This document shows, one piece after another, positions 1 through 5,372 of a stretch of 8,689 bases of DNA. Each line of letters begins with the position of its first letter. Position 1 is the first letter of the stretch. Origin of the DNA: an uncultured Collinsella sp. (GTDB taxonomy: Bacteria > Actinomycetota > Coriobacteriia > Coriobacteriales > Coriobacteriaceae); NCBI GenBank assembly GCA_958418185.1, contig CATZEP010000053.1:1-8689 (forward strand), read 5' to 3'. The notes under the pieces are model-generated. The model had not been told where the DNA came from, ran no database searches, and saw only the letters and a program-made list of their open reading frames with translations. Both the position numbers and the translations under genes were made by a program.

Positions 1-730
1 CGGGGTGCTGGGGGTACCGCACCGTCTGGGCGCGCCTGCGCCGCGAGGGCGTCCGCGCCAGCGAGAAGCGCGTGGCCCGCGTGATGCGCGAGGAGGGCCT
101 CGAGGTCGTCTACAACAGGAGGCGCGCCCGGGGCTACAGCTCCTACGCCGGCGAGGTCTCCAAGGCGCCGGAGAACCTCGTGAACAGGAATTTCCACGCC
201 GACGAGCCCAACCGGCTGTGGCTCACCGACATCACCGAGTTCAGGCTCCCGGGCGGCGAGAAGGTCTACCTGAGCCCGGTCATCGACTGCTTCGACGGGA
301 TGCCCGTCGCCTGGTCGATCGGGCTGCACCCCGACAAGCGCCTCGCGAACTCGAGCCTGCTCAAGGCCTGCGCGGCCAGGCCGGCGGGCGCCCGCACGAC
401 GATCCACTCGGACCGCGGCGGCCACTACCGCTGGCCGGAGTGGATCGGGATCTGCGAGGAGAACGGGCTGGTCAGGAGCATGTCCGCGAAGGGCTGCAGC
501 CCGGACAACTCGGCCTGCGAGGGCTTCTTCGGCCGTCTCAAGAACGAGTTCTTCCGCTACAGGGACTGGGAGGGCGTGACGGCCGGGGAGTTCATGGGCA
601 GGCTCGAGGCCTACCTCGTGTATTATCGCGAGGGGCGGATAAAGAAGTCCCTCGGGTGGCTCAGCCCGATGGAGTACCGCAGGAAGCTTGGATACGCCTA
701 GGCGCGGTCCAAGAAATCGTCCGCACCCCC
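1..730 (+). mobile_element. IS3-family insertion sequence, right part only
   Basis: The window opens inside an insertion sequence. The transposase reading frame is already open at base 3 and ends at 701. The next 25-30 bases (about 702-730, containing GGTCCAAGAAATCGTCCGC) are still GC-rich; at about 731 the sequence turns AT-rich and a different coding frame, the tail of a transporter, begins. I therefore put the right end near 730, where the terminal inverted repeat should lie. The left end and the target-site duplication are outside the window, so neither the exact terminus nor the IS group can be fixed. Confidence 0.7.
3..701 (+). CDS. IS3-family transposase (OrfB), 5' end outside the window
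   Basis: This is the DDE/RNase H-fold integrase subunit that cuts and joins IS ends. The frame is open from the left edge. The first visible residues include a GYRTVWARLRREG stretch and SEKRVARVMREEGL, the HTH_21-type segment usual before the catalytic core of IS3-family OrfB. Counting from the methionine codon at 72, the catalytic triad is D53 (in LTDITEF), D114 (in IHSDRGGHY) and E150 (in DNSACEGFFGRLKNE). The second Asp and the Glu are separated by 35 residues, the classic DD(35)E spacing. The C-terminus, with a YYREGRIKKSLGWLSPMEYR-like end, is typical and complete. The ATG at 72 is internal, not the real start; IS3 elements usually make OrfAB by programmed frameshifting from an upstream orfA, which is not visible here. 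The visible core shows no inactivating lesion. Confidence 0.88.
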   Translation, partial: GCWGYRTVWARLRREGVRASEKRVARVMREEGLEVVYNRRRARGYSSYAGEVSKAPENLVNRNFHADEPNRLWLTDITEFRLPGGEKVYLSPVIDCFDGMPVAWSIGLHPDKRLANSSLLKACAARPAGARTTIHSDRGGHYRWPEWIGICEENGLVRSMSAKGCSPDNSACEGFFGRLKNEFFRYRDWEGVTAGEFMGRLEAYLVYYREGRIKKSLGWLSPMEYRRKLGYA

Positions 731-961
731 TTTGCTCCAATTAAATACTCAATTTTTCAAAATGCTGTCGATTCTTCGATGCGCTGTTCACTGATTTCGG
801 TCCAAAGCCAGATGGTGGCGGTGGGTGCCATCCTTTTCTATCTGTTCAATGCTGTGTTGAGCAGCATCGCGGGTATTCGAGTCATATTGCTTGTAGCGCT
901 CGGGATATCTTCTTTGGTGTATATCCCCGCGCTATTTCGTCTTACAAGTCAAAGGCCGTGA
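731..961 (+). pseudogene. 3' remnant of an MFS transporter gene, truncated by the insertion sequence
   Basis: An open frame from the IS border to a TGA at 959-961 encodes about 76 residues. It contains RCSLISVQSQMVAVGAILFY and, further on, IAGIRVILLVALGISSLVYI. This reads as the last two transmembrane helices of a major facilitator superfamily exporter: the short SxRxSLISVQSQ loop before helix 11 is a common pattern at this place, and the protein ends soon after helix 12 with a few polar residues. No start codon or promoter is apparent, the frame begins at the insertion sequence border, and the base composition is clearly lower in GC than the neighbours. I infer that insertion or an associated deletion removed the 5' part. 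The family call is from pattern recognition on a short fragment; another polytopic transporter is possible. Confidence 0.55.
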
Positions 962-994
962 GTATTTGGGCACCGATAACTTATATATCAACGC

Positions 995-1069
995 AATAAA
1001 CCCGAGCGCGAGGGCGTTTGGGTTTATTATTGAAGCGTATGTAACCTGGCGGCGCCACACCGCCTGTTA
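995..1069 (+). promoter_or_regulatory. ackA1 leader with two hairpins
   Basis: The first hairpin pairs AATAAACCC (995-1003) with GGGTTTATT (1020-1028), and the stem can continue inward through 1008/1015 with G-U pairs. It could end transcription from upstream or act as a leader structure; there is no clean U-tract. A second hairpin pairs TAAC..GGCGG (1042-1052) with CCGCC.GTTA (1060-1069) and ends just before the Shine-Dalgarno AGGGAG at 1072-1077. No convincing -35/-10 pair was found; the AT-rich TTATATAT at 981-988 is a weak -10 candidate. Confidence 0.45.
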
Positions 1070-1081
1070 GTAGGGAGACAC

Positions 1082-2260
1082 ATGAACGTTCTGGTCGTCA
1101 ACGCAGGATCTTCGACCCTTAAGTATCAGGTCATCGATACCAAGTCCCACAAGGTGTCCGCAAAGGGCTCCTGCGAGCGCGTCTGCTTTACCGGCGGTAC
1201 CTTCACCCATGCTGCCAACGGTTCCAAGAAGGTGACCGAGAACATCGAGTTCCCCGACCACAAGGTCGCCATCGAGGTCGTCCTGAAGGACCTCGAGGCC
1301 AACGGCGTCAAGATCGAGGGCATCGGCCACCGTATCGTTCAGGGTGGTTGGTACTTTGGCGACTCCTCCCTCGTCGACGAGGACGTCCTCGCCAAGATCC
1401 GCGAGGTCGCTCCGCTCGCCCCGCTGCACAATAACCCCGAGGCCAACGTTATCGAGTACTGCCTGGAGCAGTATCCCGACCTGCCCAACGTCACGGTCTA
1501 CGACACCGCTTTCCACTTCAACATGCCCGAGGTCGCCAAGACTTACGCCCTGCCCAAGGACGTCTGCGACAAGCTGCACATCCGTAAGTACGGCGCCCAC
1601 GGCACCAGCTACCGTTACATTTCCAAGAAGGTCGCCGAGATGACCAACGGCGAGGCCCGCAAGGTCGTCGTGTGCCACATCGGCTCCGGCGCTTCCCTGT
1701 GCGCTATCGAGGACGGCAAGTGCATGGACACCACCATGGGCCTCACCCCGCTCGACGGCGTCATGATGGGCACCCGCTGCGGCTCCATCGACCCGGCTAC
1801 CGTGTGTTACCTGCAGCGCGAGGGCGGCTACACCTTCGACGAGGTCGACGAGATGATGAACAAGAAGTCCGGCCTTTTGGCTGTGACCGGTGGCAAGACC
1901 AACGACTGCCGCAACGTCGAGGAGCTCGCCGCTGCCGGTGACCACGAGGCTCAGCTCGCCTTCGATATGTTCGTCTACAAGATTGCCGCCAAGGCCGCCG
2001 AGATGGCCACTTCCATGTGCGGCATGGACACCCTGGTCTTTACCGCCGGCATCGGCGAGCACGCTCCGGCTGTCCGCGCTGGCGTGGCCGACCGTCTGGC
2101 CTTTATGGGCGTCAAGATGGACCATGCCCGCAACGCCCTGCGCGGCGACGGCGCTTGGTGCCTGTCCGCCAAGGATTCCAAGGTCAAGATCTTCGTCATC
2201 CCCACGGATGAGGAGTTCATGATCGCCTCCGACGTCGAGCGCATCGTCAGCGGCAAGTAA
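1082..2260 (+). CDS. ackA: Acetate kinase paralogue with altered active-site residues
   Basis: ASKHA-fold acetate kinase, cytoplasmic, 392 aa (normal length). The canonical reaction is acetyl phosphate + ADP to acetate + ATP, the last step of the Pta-Ack pathway. Preserved family features are N7-A-G-S-S, GHR84, the APLAPLHN segment, D141 in YDTAFH, H173 in GAHGTS, R232 in MGTRCGSIDP, FTAGIGE at 320-326 and IPTDEE at 373-378. Against Methanosarcina thermophila Ack numbering (from memory), three key positions are changed: Ser12 is T12, His184 is Y177 (GTSYRY), and Asn211 is S202 (HIGSGAS in place of HLGNGAS). The GISND-type loop is GGKTND, with one extra residue. A hand alignment with the downstream copy gives about 60% identity overall and 67% over the first 270 residues, nearly gapless. 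The ATG is 4-5 nt after AGGGAG. The gene ends in its own terminator, so it is not simply cotranscribed with the next one. It may still be an acetate kinase, or one with altered kinetics or substrate. Confidence 0.88.
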   Translation: MNVLVVNAGSSTLKYQVIDTKSHKVSAKGSCERVCFTGGTFTHAANGSKKVTENIEFPDHKVAIEVVLKDLEANGVKIEGIGHRIVQGGWYFGDSSLVDEDVLAKIREVAPLAPLHNNPEANVIEYCLEQYPDLPNVTVYDTAFHFNMPEVAKTYALPKDVCDKLHIRKYGAHGTSYRYISKKVAEMTNGEARKVVVCHIGSGASLCAIEDGKCMDTTMGLTPLDGVMMGTRCGSIDPATVCYLQREGGYTFDEVDEMMNKKSGLLAVTGGKTNDCRNVEELAAAGDHEAQLAFDMFVYKIAAKAAEMATSMCGMDTLVFTAGIGEHAPAVRAGVADRLAFMGVKMDHARNALRGDGAWCLSAKDSKVKIFVIPTDEEFMIASDVERIVSGK

Positions 2261-2273
2261 TTGATACAAGGGG

Positions 2274-2311
2274 AGGGGACTGGATGGCATTGTGCCGTTC
2301 AGCCCCCTTTT
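2274..2311 (+). terminator. Rho-independent terminator after the first ackA
   Basis: A stem running from 2274-2289 to 2293-2308 has a 3-nt loop (TTG), about 15 pairs including three G-T, and a single A.C mismatch. It is followed by TTTTATG. It begins 13 nt after the stop codon. Its presence argues that the two acetate kinase genes are separate transcription units or only partly coupled. Confidence 0.8.
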
Positions 2312-2342
2312 ATGCTCTTTGGGCGAAGAGATTAATAGATAT

Positions 2343-2420
2343 TTATTGAATTCTGATAACTTCTTATTAAGGGTACGGCCGCCTTATAGGTTTGCCGACC
2401 GTACTGTAATCACAAAGGAG
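2343..2420 (+). promoter_or_regulatory. Promoter region and leader hairpin of the second ackA
   Basis: AT-rich DNA (about 2335-2370) follows the terminator of the first gene. A weak promoter match is TTATTG at 2343-2348 with TATTAA at 2365-2370, 16 nt apart. Downstream, GTACGG (2373-2378) pairs with CCGTAC (2399-2404), a 6-bp stem with a 20-nt loop. The Shine-Dalgarno AAGGAG at 2415-2420 lies 4 nt before the ATG. Only the ribosome binding site is strong; the promoter boxes are tentative. Confidence 0.4.
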
Positions 2421-2424
2421 TCTC

Positions 2425-3603
2425 ATGAACGTACTTGTTGTCAACGCCGGCAGCTCGAGCCTTAAATATCAGCTTTTGGATACCGATACCCGCGAGGTTT
2501 TCGCCAAGGGCAACTGTGAGCGTATCGGATCGGACATGGGCATCTTTGGCCACTCCGAGAACGGTGGTGCCAAGCAGACCGAGGAGATTCCTTTTCCCGA
2601 TCATCGCAGCGCCATTGCGCGCGTGCTCGAGGAGCTCGAGAAGACCGACTTTACGATCGATGGCATTGGGCATCGTATCGTTCAGGGCGGCTGGCACTTC
2701 GATGATTCCGCAGTCGTTGACGACGAGGTCATGGCTAAGATCCTTGAGGTGGCCCCGCTCGCTCCGCTGCACAATTACGGCGAGGCGGCGGCAATCGAAT
2801 ATTGCCGCGAGAAGTATCCGGAGCTGCCCAACGTGGCCGTCTTCGACACCTCGTTCCACATGACCATGCCCGAGGTCGCCTACACCTACGCCCTGCCCAA
2901 GGACGTGTGCGACAAGTACCATGTGCGCAAGTACGGCGCGCACGGTACGAGCCACCGTTACGAGTGGATGATGGCCAAGGAAATCCTGGGCTCGCGCTGC
3001 CATCGCCTGCTTTCGTGCCATCTGGGCAACGGTGCTTCGCTTGCCGCCATTGAGGACGGTGTGTGCCGCGATACCACGATGGGCCTCACGCCGCTTGACG
3101 GCCTGATGATGGGCACCCGTTGCGGTTCCATCGACCCGGCCACCGTGTGCTACCTGCAGCGCGAGGGCGGCTACAGTTACCAGGAAGTCGACGACATGAT
3201 GAACAAGCAGTCCGGTCTGCTTGCCATCTCGGGCATCTCCAACGATGCCCGCGACATCCGTACGCGCGCCTCCGAGGGTGACGAGCGCTGCCTGCTCGCC
3301 TTCGATATGTTCGCCTACAAGGCCATGCAGCAGGCCGGTTCCATGATCGCTTCCATGGCGGGCGTGGACACCATCACCTTTACCGCCGGCATCGGCGAGA
3401 ACGACTGGTCGATCCGCAAGGCTTTCTGTGACTGCTTCGAGTGGCTGGGCGTGCGCATCGACAACAACAAGAACCGCGAGGCCGTGGGCAACGGTCCACA
3501 GGTCATCAGCGCCGCCGGTTCCTCCGTCACGGTCATGGTCATCCCCACCGACGAGGAATACATGATCGCCCACGACGTAGAGCGCCTGACCAAGAACAAC
3601 TAA
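2425..3603 (+). CDS. ackA: Acetate kinase (canonical copy)
   Basis: Cytoplasmic acetate kinase, 392 aa, converting acetyl phosphate and ADP to acetate and ATP, or running in reverse to activate acetate. All catalytic positions expected from the family are present: N7-A-G-S-S-S12, GHR84, D141 in FDTSFH, H173 and H177 in GAHGTSHRY, N202 in CHLGNGAS, R232 in MGTRCGSIDP, the SGISND loop at 269-274, FTAGIGEN near 318-325 and IPTDEE at 373-378. Both copies here have Ala where many homologues have Phe in GFHGTSH, so that is a lineage trait and not a defect. The start is set by AAGGAG 4 nt upstream and by the usual MNVLVVNAGSS N-terminus. A strong terminator follows within 25 nt. The partner enzyme, pta, is encoded on the other strand downstream, convergent with this gene; in most bacteria pta and ackA lie in the same direction. 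Confidence 0.95.
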   Translation: MNVLVVNAGSSSLKYQLLDTDTREVFAKGNCERIGSDMGIFGHSENGGAKQTEEIPFPDHRSAIARVLEELEKTDFTIDGIGHRIVQGGWHFDDSAVVDDEVMAKILEVAPLAPLHNYGEAAAIEYCREKYPELPNVAVFDTSFHMTMPEVAYTYALPKDVCDKYHVRKYGAHGTSHRYEWMMAKEILGSRCHRLLSCHLGNGASLAAIEDGVCRDTTMGLTPLDGLMMGTRCGSIDPATVCYLQREGGYSYQEVDDMMNKQSGLLAISGISNDARDIRTRASEGDERCLLAFDMFAYKAMQQAGSMIASMAGVDTITFTAGIGENDWSIRKAFCDCFEWLGVRIDNNKNREAVGNGPQVISAAGSSVTVMVIPTDEEYMIAHDVERLTKNN

Positions 3604-3625
3604 CGCGCTCGTTTGCATGTAAACG

Positions 3626-3661
3626 AAAGGACTCCAGCGCAACAGCTACGGAGGCCTTTTT
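3626..3661 (+). terminator. Rho-independent terminator after the second ackA
   Basis: AAAGG.CTCC (3626-3635) pairs with GGAG.CCTTT (3650-3659), with one A.G mismatch, and the strand continues as TTTTT. A small CGTTT/AAACG hairpin (3610-3625) lies just before it. It starts 22 nt after the stop codon. Confidence 0.85.
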
Positions 3662-3680
3662 GCTGGCAGCTGGATTAACG

Positions 3681-3866
3681 GCGGAAACTCTGTTCCATTC
3701 CGAGCGTTAATTCTGGGACACGCTTTCCGCTTGGGGCTGGTTGCGGAAAGTGCGGCCCACAATAAAGCAAAATTCCGTCCCGCAGTTTCCCAAACAGCCC
3801 CCAAGCGGAAGCTACATCCCACAATCCGCCTCCAAACCGGGACACACTTTCCGGTGGGTTAGACAC
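3681..3866. repeat. Decayed tandem array of about three 62-bp palindromic units
   Basis: GCGGAA occurs at 3681, 3743 and 3805, that is every 62 bases. Each is followed about 33 bases later by the mirror motif: GGGACACGCTTTCCGC at 3715-3730, a weak copy CCGTCCCGCAGTTTCCC at 3775-3791, and GGGACACACTTTCCG at 3839-3853. Each unit is thus an imperfect palindrome of the form GCGGAAA...TTTCCGC. In addition TTCCGCTTGGGGCTG (3726-3740) is nearly mirrored by CAGCCCCCAAGCGGAA (3795-3810). A minus-strand open frame across this region (3675-3866) follows the repeat and shows no protein family, so I do not call it a gene. Confidence 0.5.
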
Positions 3867-3963
3867 CGAACTTCAGCCAACATTTCGGTCCCAAAGTGAC
3901 CATGGCCAGCAACGCCTGCGCTCCCAACAACGGCATCCAATCATTCAGATCCTCAGCTCCAGC

Positions 3964-4014
3964 TCGTAGCCAAGCCGCCGTTCACCCCAGATGCCCTGAT
4001 TGCTACTGGCGGTA
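3964..4014. repeat. Decayed inverted copy of the pta 3' end
   Basis: Read on the plus strand, this stretch resembles the minus-strand end of pta and its 3' flank (4146-4201). TCGTAGCCA aligns with TCGTGGCCA, CCGCCGTTCA with CCGCCGTCCA, and CAGATG with CAGATG, in the same order, leading directly into the perfect 29-bp arm at 4015. By eye about 70% of positions match with several small gaps. Two of the changes are synonymous in the pta frame (GTG to GTA, GTC to GTT). I infer an inverted duplication of the gene tail. Confidence 0.45.
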
Positions 4015-4145
4015 GAAGGCCGTACGGGCTAACCCCTGAAAACAATCCGCAGACCAGAAACGCCCCCGTTCGTAGCTCCGAAGGAGCAGAACGGGGGCGT
4101 TTCATTGGTCGAGGACGTTTTCAGGGGTTAGCCCGTACGGCCTTC
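4015..4145 (-). ncRNA. E1: nested-hairpin 3'-UTR element of pta (candidate structured RNA or terminator)
   Basis: A perfect 29-bp inverted repeat (4015-4043 with 4117-4145) encloses 73 nt. Inside, GACCA/TGGTC (4052-4056 with 4106-4110), a perfect 14-bp stem AAACGCCCCCGTTC (4058-4071 with 4089-4102) and a cap GCTCC-GAA-GGAGC (4075-4087) stack into one long hairpin. On the minus strand the inner part is bounded by GTCCT (4116-4112) and TGCGGA (4051-4046), the two motifs also found in E2 and E3. The element starts 15 nt after the pta stop codon, in the sense direction. The inner GC-rich stem followed by GTTTC may end transcription from either convergent gene, but the outer stem has no U-tract after it. 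The structure is certain at the DNA level; the RNA role is inferred. Confidence 0.6.
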
Positions 4146-4160
4146 GGGCGAGTGCGTACG

Positions 4161-5141
4161 CTACTCGGCCATCTGAGCCTGGACGGCGGTGATGGCCACG
4201 ACACCCACGATGTCGTCGGCAGAGCAACCGCGCGAAAGGTCGTTAACCGGCTTGGCGATGCCCTGCAGGATGGGGCCGTAAGCGTCGGCGCCGGCGAAGC
4301 GCTGGACCAGCTTGTAGCCGATGTTGCCGGCCTCGAGGTCGGGGAACACGAGCACGTTGGCCTTGCCGGCAACGGAGGAGCCGGGAGCCTTGAGCTGGGC
4401 GACGGTGGGAACGATGGCGGCGTCGAGCTGCAGGTCGCCATCGATGGCGAGCTCGGGAGCCTTCTCCTTGCAGAACTTCACGGCCTCCTGGACCTTCTTG
4501 GCGACCTCGCCGCCGGCGGAGCCCATGGTGGAGTAGGAGAGCATGGCCACGTGCGGCTCGACGTTGCCCATGAAGGTGGACCAGGAGTGAGCGGAGGCGA
4601 TGGCGATCTCGGAGAGCTCATCGGAGGACGGGTTGATGTTGAGACCGCAGTCGGCGAAGATCAGCGTGCCGTCGGTGCCGAACTGCGGGGTGTCGGTGCA
4701 CATCACGAAGAAGGCCGAGACCAGCTTGGTGCCCGGGGCGGTCTTGAGGATCTGCAGCGCGGGGCGCAGCGTGTCGGCGGTGGAGTGGCAGGCGCCGGAG
4801 ACCAGCCCGTCGGCGTCGCCCATCTTGACCATCATGGTGCCAAAGTAGGTAGCGTCCATCACCTGGGCGCGCGCCTGCTCGATGGTGACGCCCTTCTTGG
4901 CGCGGAGCTCGGCAAACTTCTGCGCGTACTCCTCGTGCTTCTCGGCATTGCGCGGATCGATGACGGTAGCGCCGGGAACGTCGATCTCGTCGGGGTTACC
5001 CAGGATGACGATCTTTGCCAGGCCCTCCTCGATGATCTTGGTGGCCGCGACGATGGTGCGCGGATCCTCGCCCTCGGGCAGGACGATCGTCTTAAGGTCG
5101 GCCTTGGCGGCAGACTTCATACGGTTTAGGAAATCACTCAT
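4161..5141 (-). CDS. pta: Phosphate acetyltransferase (short form)
   Basis: Cytoplasmic enzyme converting acetyl-CoA and phosphate to acetyl phosphate and CoA, the step before acetate kinase. The protein is 326 aa, the length of the single-domain Pta class that lacks the N-terminal regulatory domains of E. coli Pta. It shows LPEGEDPRT at 21-29, GDADGLVSGACHSTADTLRPA at 108-128, the GPILQGIAKPVNDLSRGCS segment at 289-307 with S303, R304 and D310 matching catalytic or CoA-site residues of the M. thermophila enzyme, and a C-terminus at DDIVGVVAITAVQAQ. The ATG at 5141 is preceded by AGGAG 4 nt away. It is convergent with the ackA genes and divergent from glf. Its 3' end runs into the E1 hairpin, and a second, inverted and decayed copy of its last codons lies beyond E1. 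The leader carries a 10-bp hairpin. Confidence 0.95.
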   Translation of the reverse strand: MSDFLNRMKSAAKADLKTIVLPEGEDPRTIVAATKIIEEGLAKIVILGNPDEIDVPGATVIDPRNAEKHEEYAQKFAELRAKKGVTIEQARAQVMDATYFGTMMVKMGDADGLVSGACHSTADTLRPALQILKTAPGTKLVSAFFVMCTDTPQFGTDGTLIFADCGLNINPSSDELSEIAIASAHSWSTFMGNVEPHVAMLSYSTMGSAGGEVAKKVQEAVKFCKEKAPELAIDGDLQLDAAIVPTVAQLKAPGSSVAGKANVLVFPDLEAGNIGYKLVQRFAGADAYGPILQGIAKPVNDLSRGCSADDIVGVVAITAVQAQMAE

Positions 5142-5193
5142 GTTACTCCTTACAAGCGTTTCGCTAAGCTCCAGGCGCCCGGCTGCTCACGAA

Positions 5194-5216
5194 TAAACCC
5201 GCTGCTAGCGGGTTTA
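5194..5216 (-). promoter_or_regulatory. pta leader hairpin
   Basis: TAAACCCGCT (5194-5203) pairs perfectly with AGCGGGTTTA (5207-5216) around a 3-nt loop, 52 nt upstream of the pta ATG. On the minus strand it is followed by TTCG, not a run of U. Since pta and glf are divergent, no gene ends here, so the hairpin is more likely a leader structure or attenuator than an ordinary gene-end terminator. Its 3' strand, GGGTTTATT in the pta direction, is the same nine bases as the 3' strand of the first ackA leader hairpin. A small AGCG-AAA-CGCT hairpin (5154-5164) sits next to the Shine-Dalgarno sequence. Confidence 0.5.
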
Positions 5217-5268
5217 CCTTTCAATTATGTACGCCGCGGTGCTTGAGCTTTCCTTGTGTGGCAAGCTC

Positions 5269-5294
5269 ATTATAGGACGCATTAGCGCTATAAT
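5269..5294. promoter_or_regulatory. Back-to-back -10 boxes of divergent pta and glf promoters
   Basis: ATTATAG (5269-5275) and CTATAAT (5288-5294) form a 7-bp dyad. The right half gives TATAAT on the plus strand toward glf, about 79 nt before its ATG. The left half gives TATAAT on the minus strand toward pta, about 128 nt before its start. Each -35 region would overlap the other promoter's -10, and neither has a good TTGACA. The dyad could also be an operator. Position between divergent genes supports the call; the missing -35 boxes weaken it. Confidence 0.45.
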
Positions 5295-5310
5295 CGCTCT
5301 GATAAATATG

Positions 5311-5358
5311 TCTCGAAGAATGTTCGAGAAAAGCCCAGCTAACGAGCCCGTGGCTTTT
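5311..5358 (+). promoter_or_regulatory. glf leader with two hairpins, the second terminator-like
   Basis: TCTCGAA (5311-5317) pairs with TTCGAGA (5323-5329) around 5 nt. Then AAAGCC (5330-5335) pairs with GGCTTT (5352-5357), ending in TTTT before GA. The second hairpin stops 3 nt before the Shine-Dalgarno AAGGAG (5361-5366). The layout could be an attenuator or could affect ribosome access; this is inferred from position only. Confidence 0.35.
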
Positions 5359-5372
5359 GACAAGGAGTATCG

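Noticed and set aside
1067..2290. Long antisense open frames opposite both ackA genes, pta and glf
   Set aside because: Shadows caused by GC-rich codon use in well-identified genes; the antisense proteins show no family and low-complexity Val/Leu/Asp/His content.
975..2362. Shared 8-mer GATAACTT upstream of both ackA genes (975-982 and 2355-2362)
   Set aside because: The distances to the start codons differ (107 and 70 nt) and one shared 8-mer between two leaders of this length is expected by chance fairly often.
3675..3866. Minus-strand open frame of 63 codons between ackA and pta
   Set aside because: It coincides with the 62-bp repeat array, shows no recognisable family or Shine-Dalgarno sequence, and its similarity between segments is explained by the DNA repeat.
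4015..4145. E1 as an integron attC site, CRISPR array or ordinary IS ends
   Set aside because: No GTTRRRY/RYYYAAC core pair, no repeated spacers, and no transposase between the arms; the three elements have unrelated outer arms, unlike copies of one MITE.
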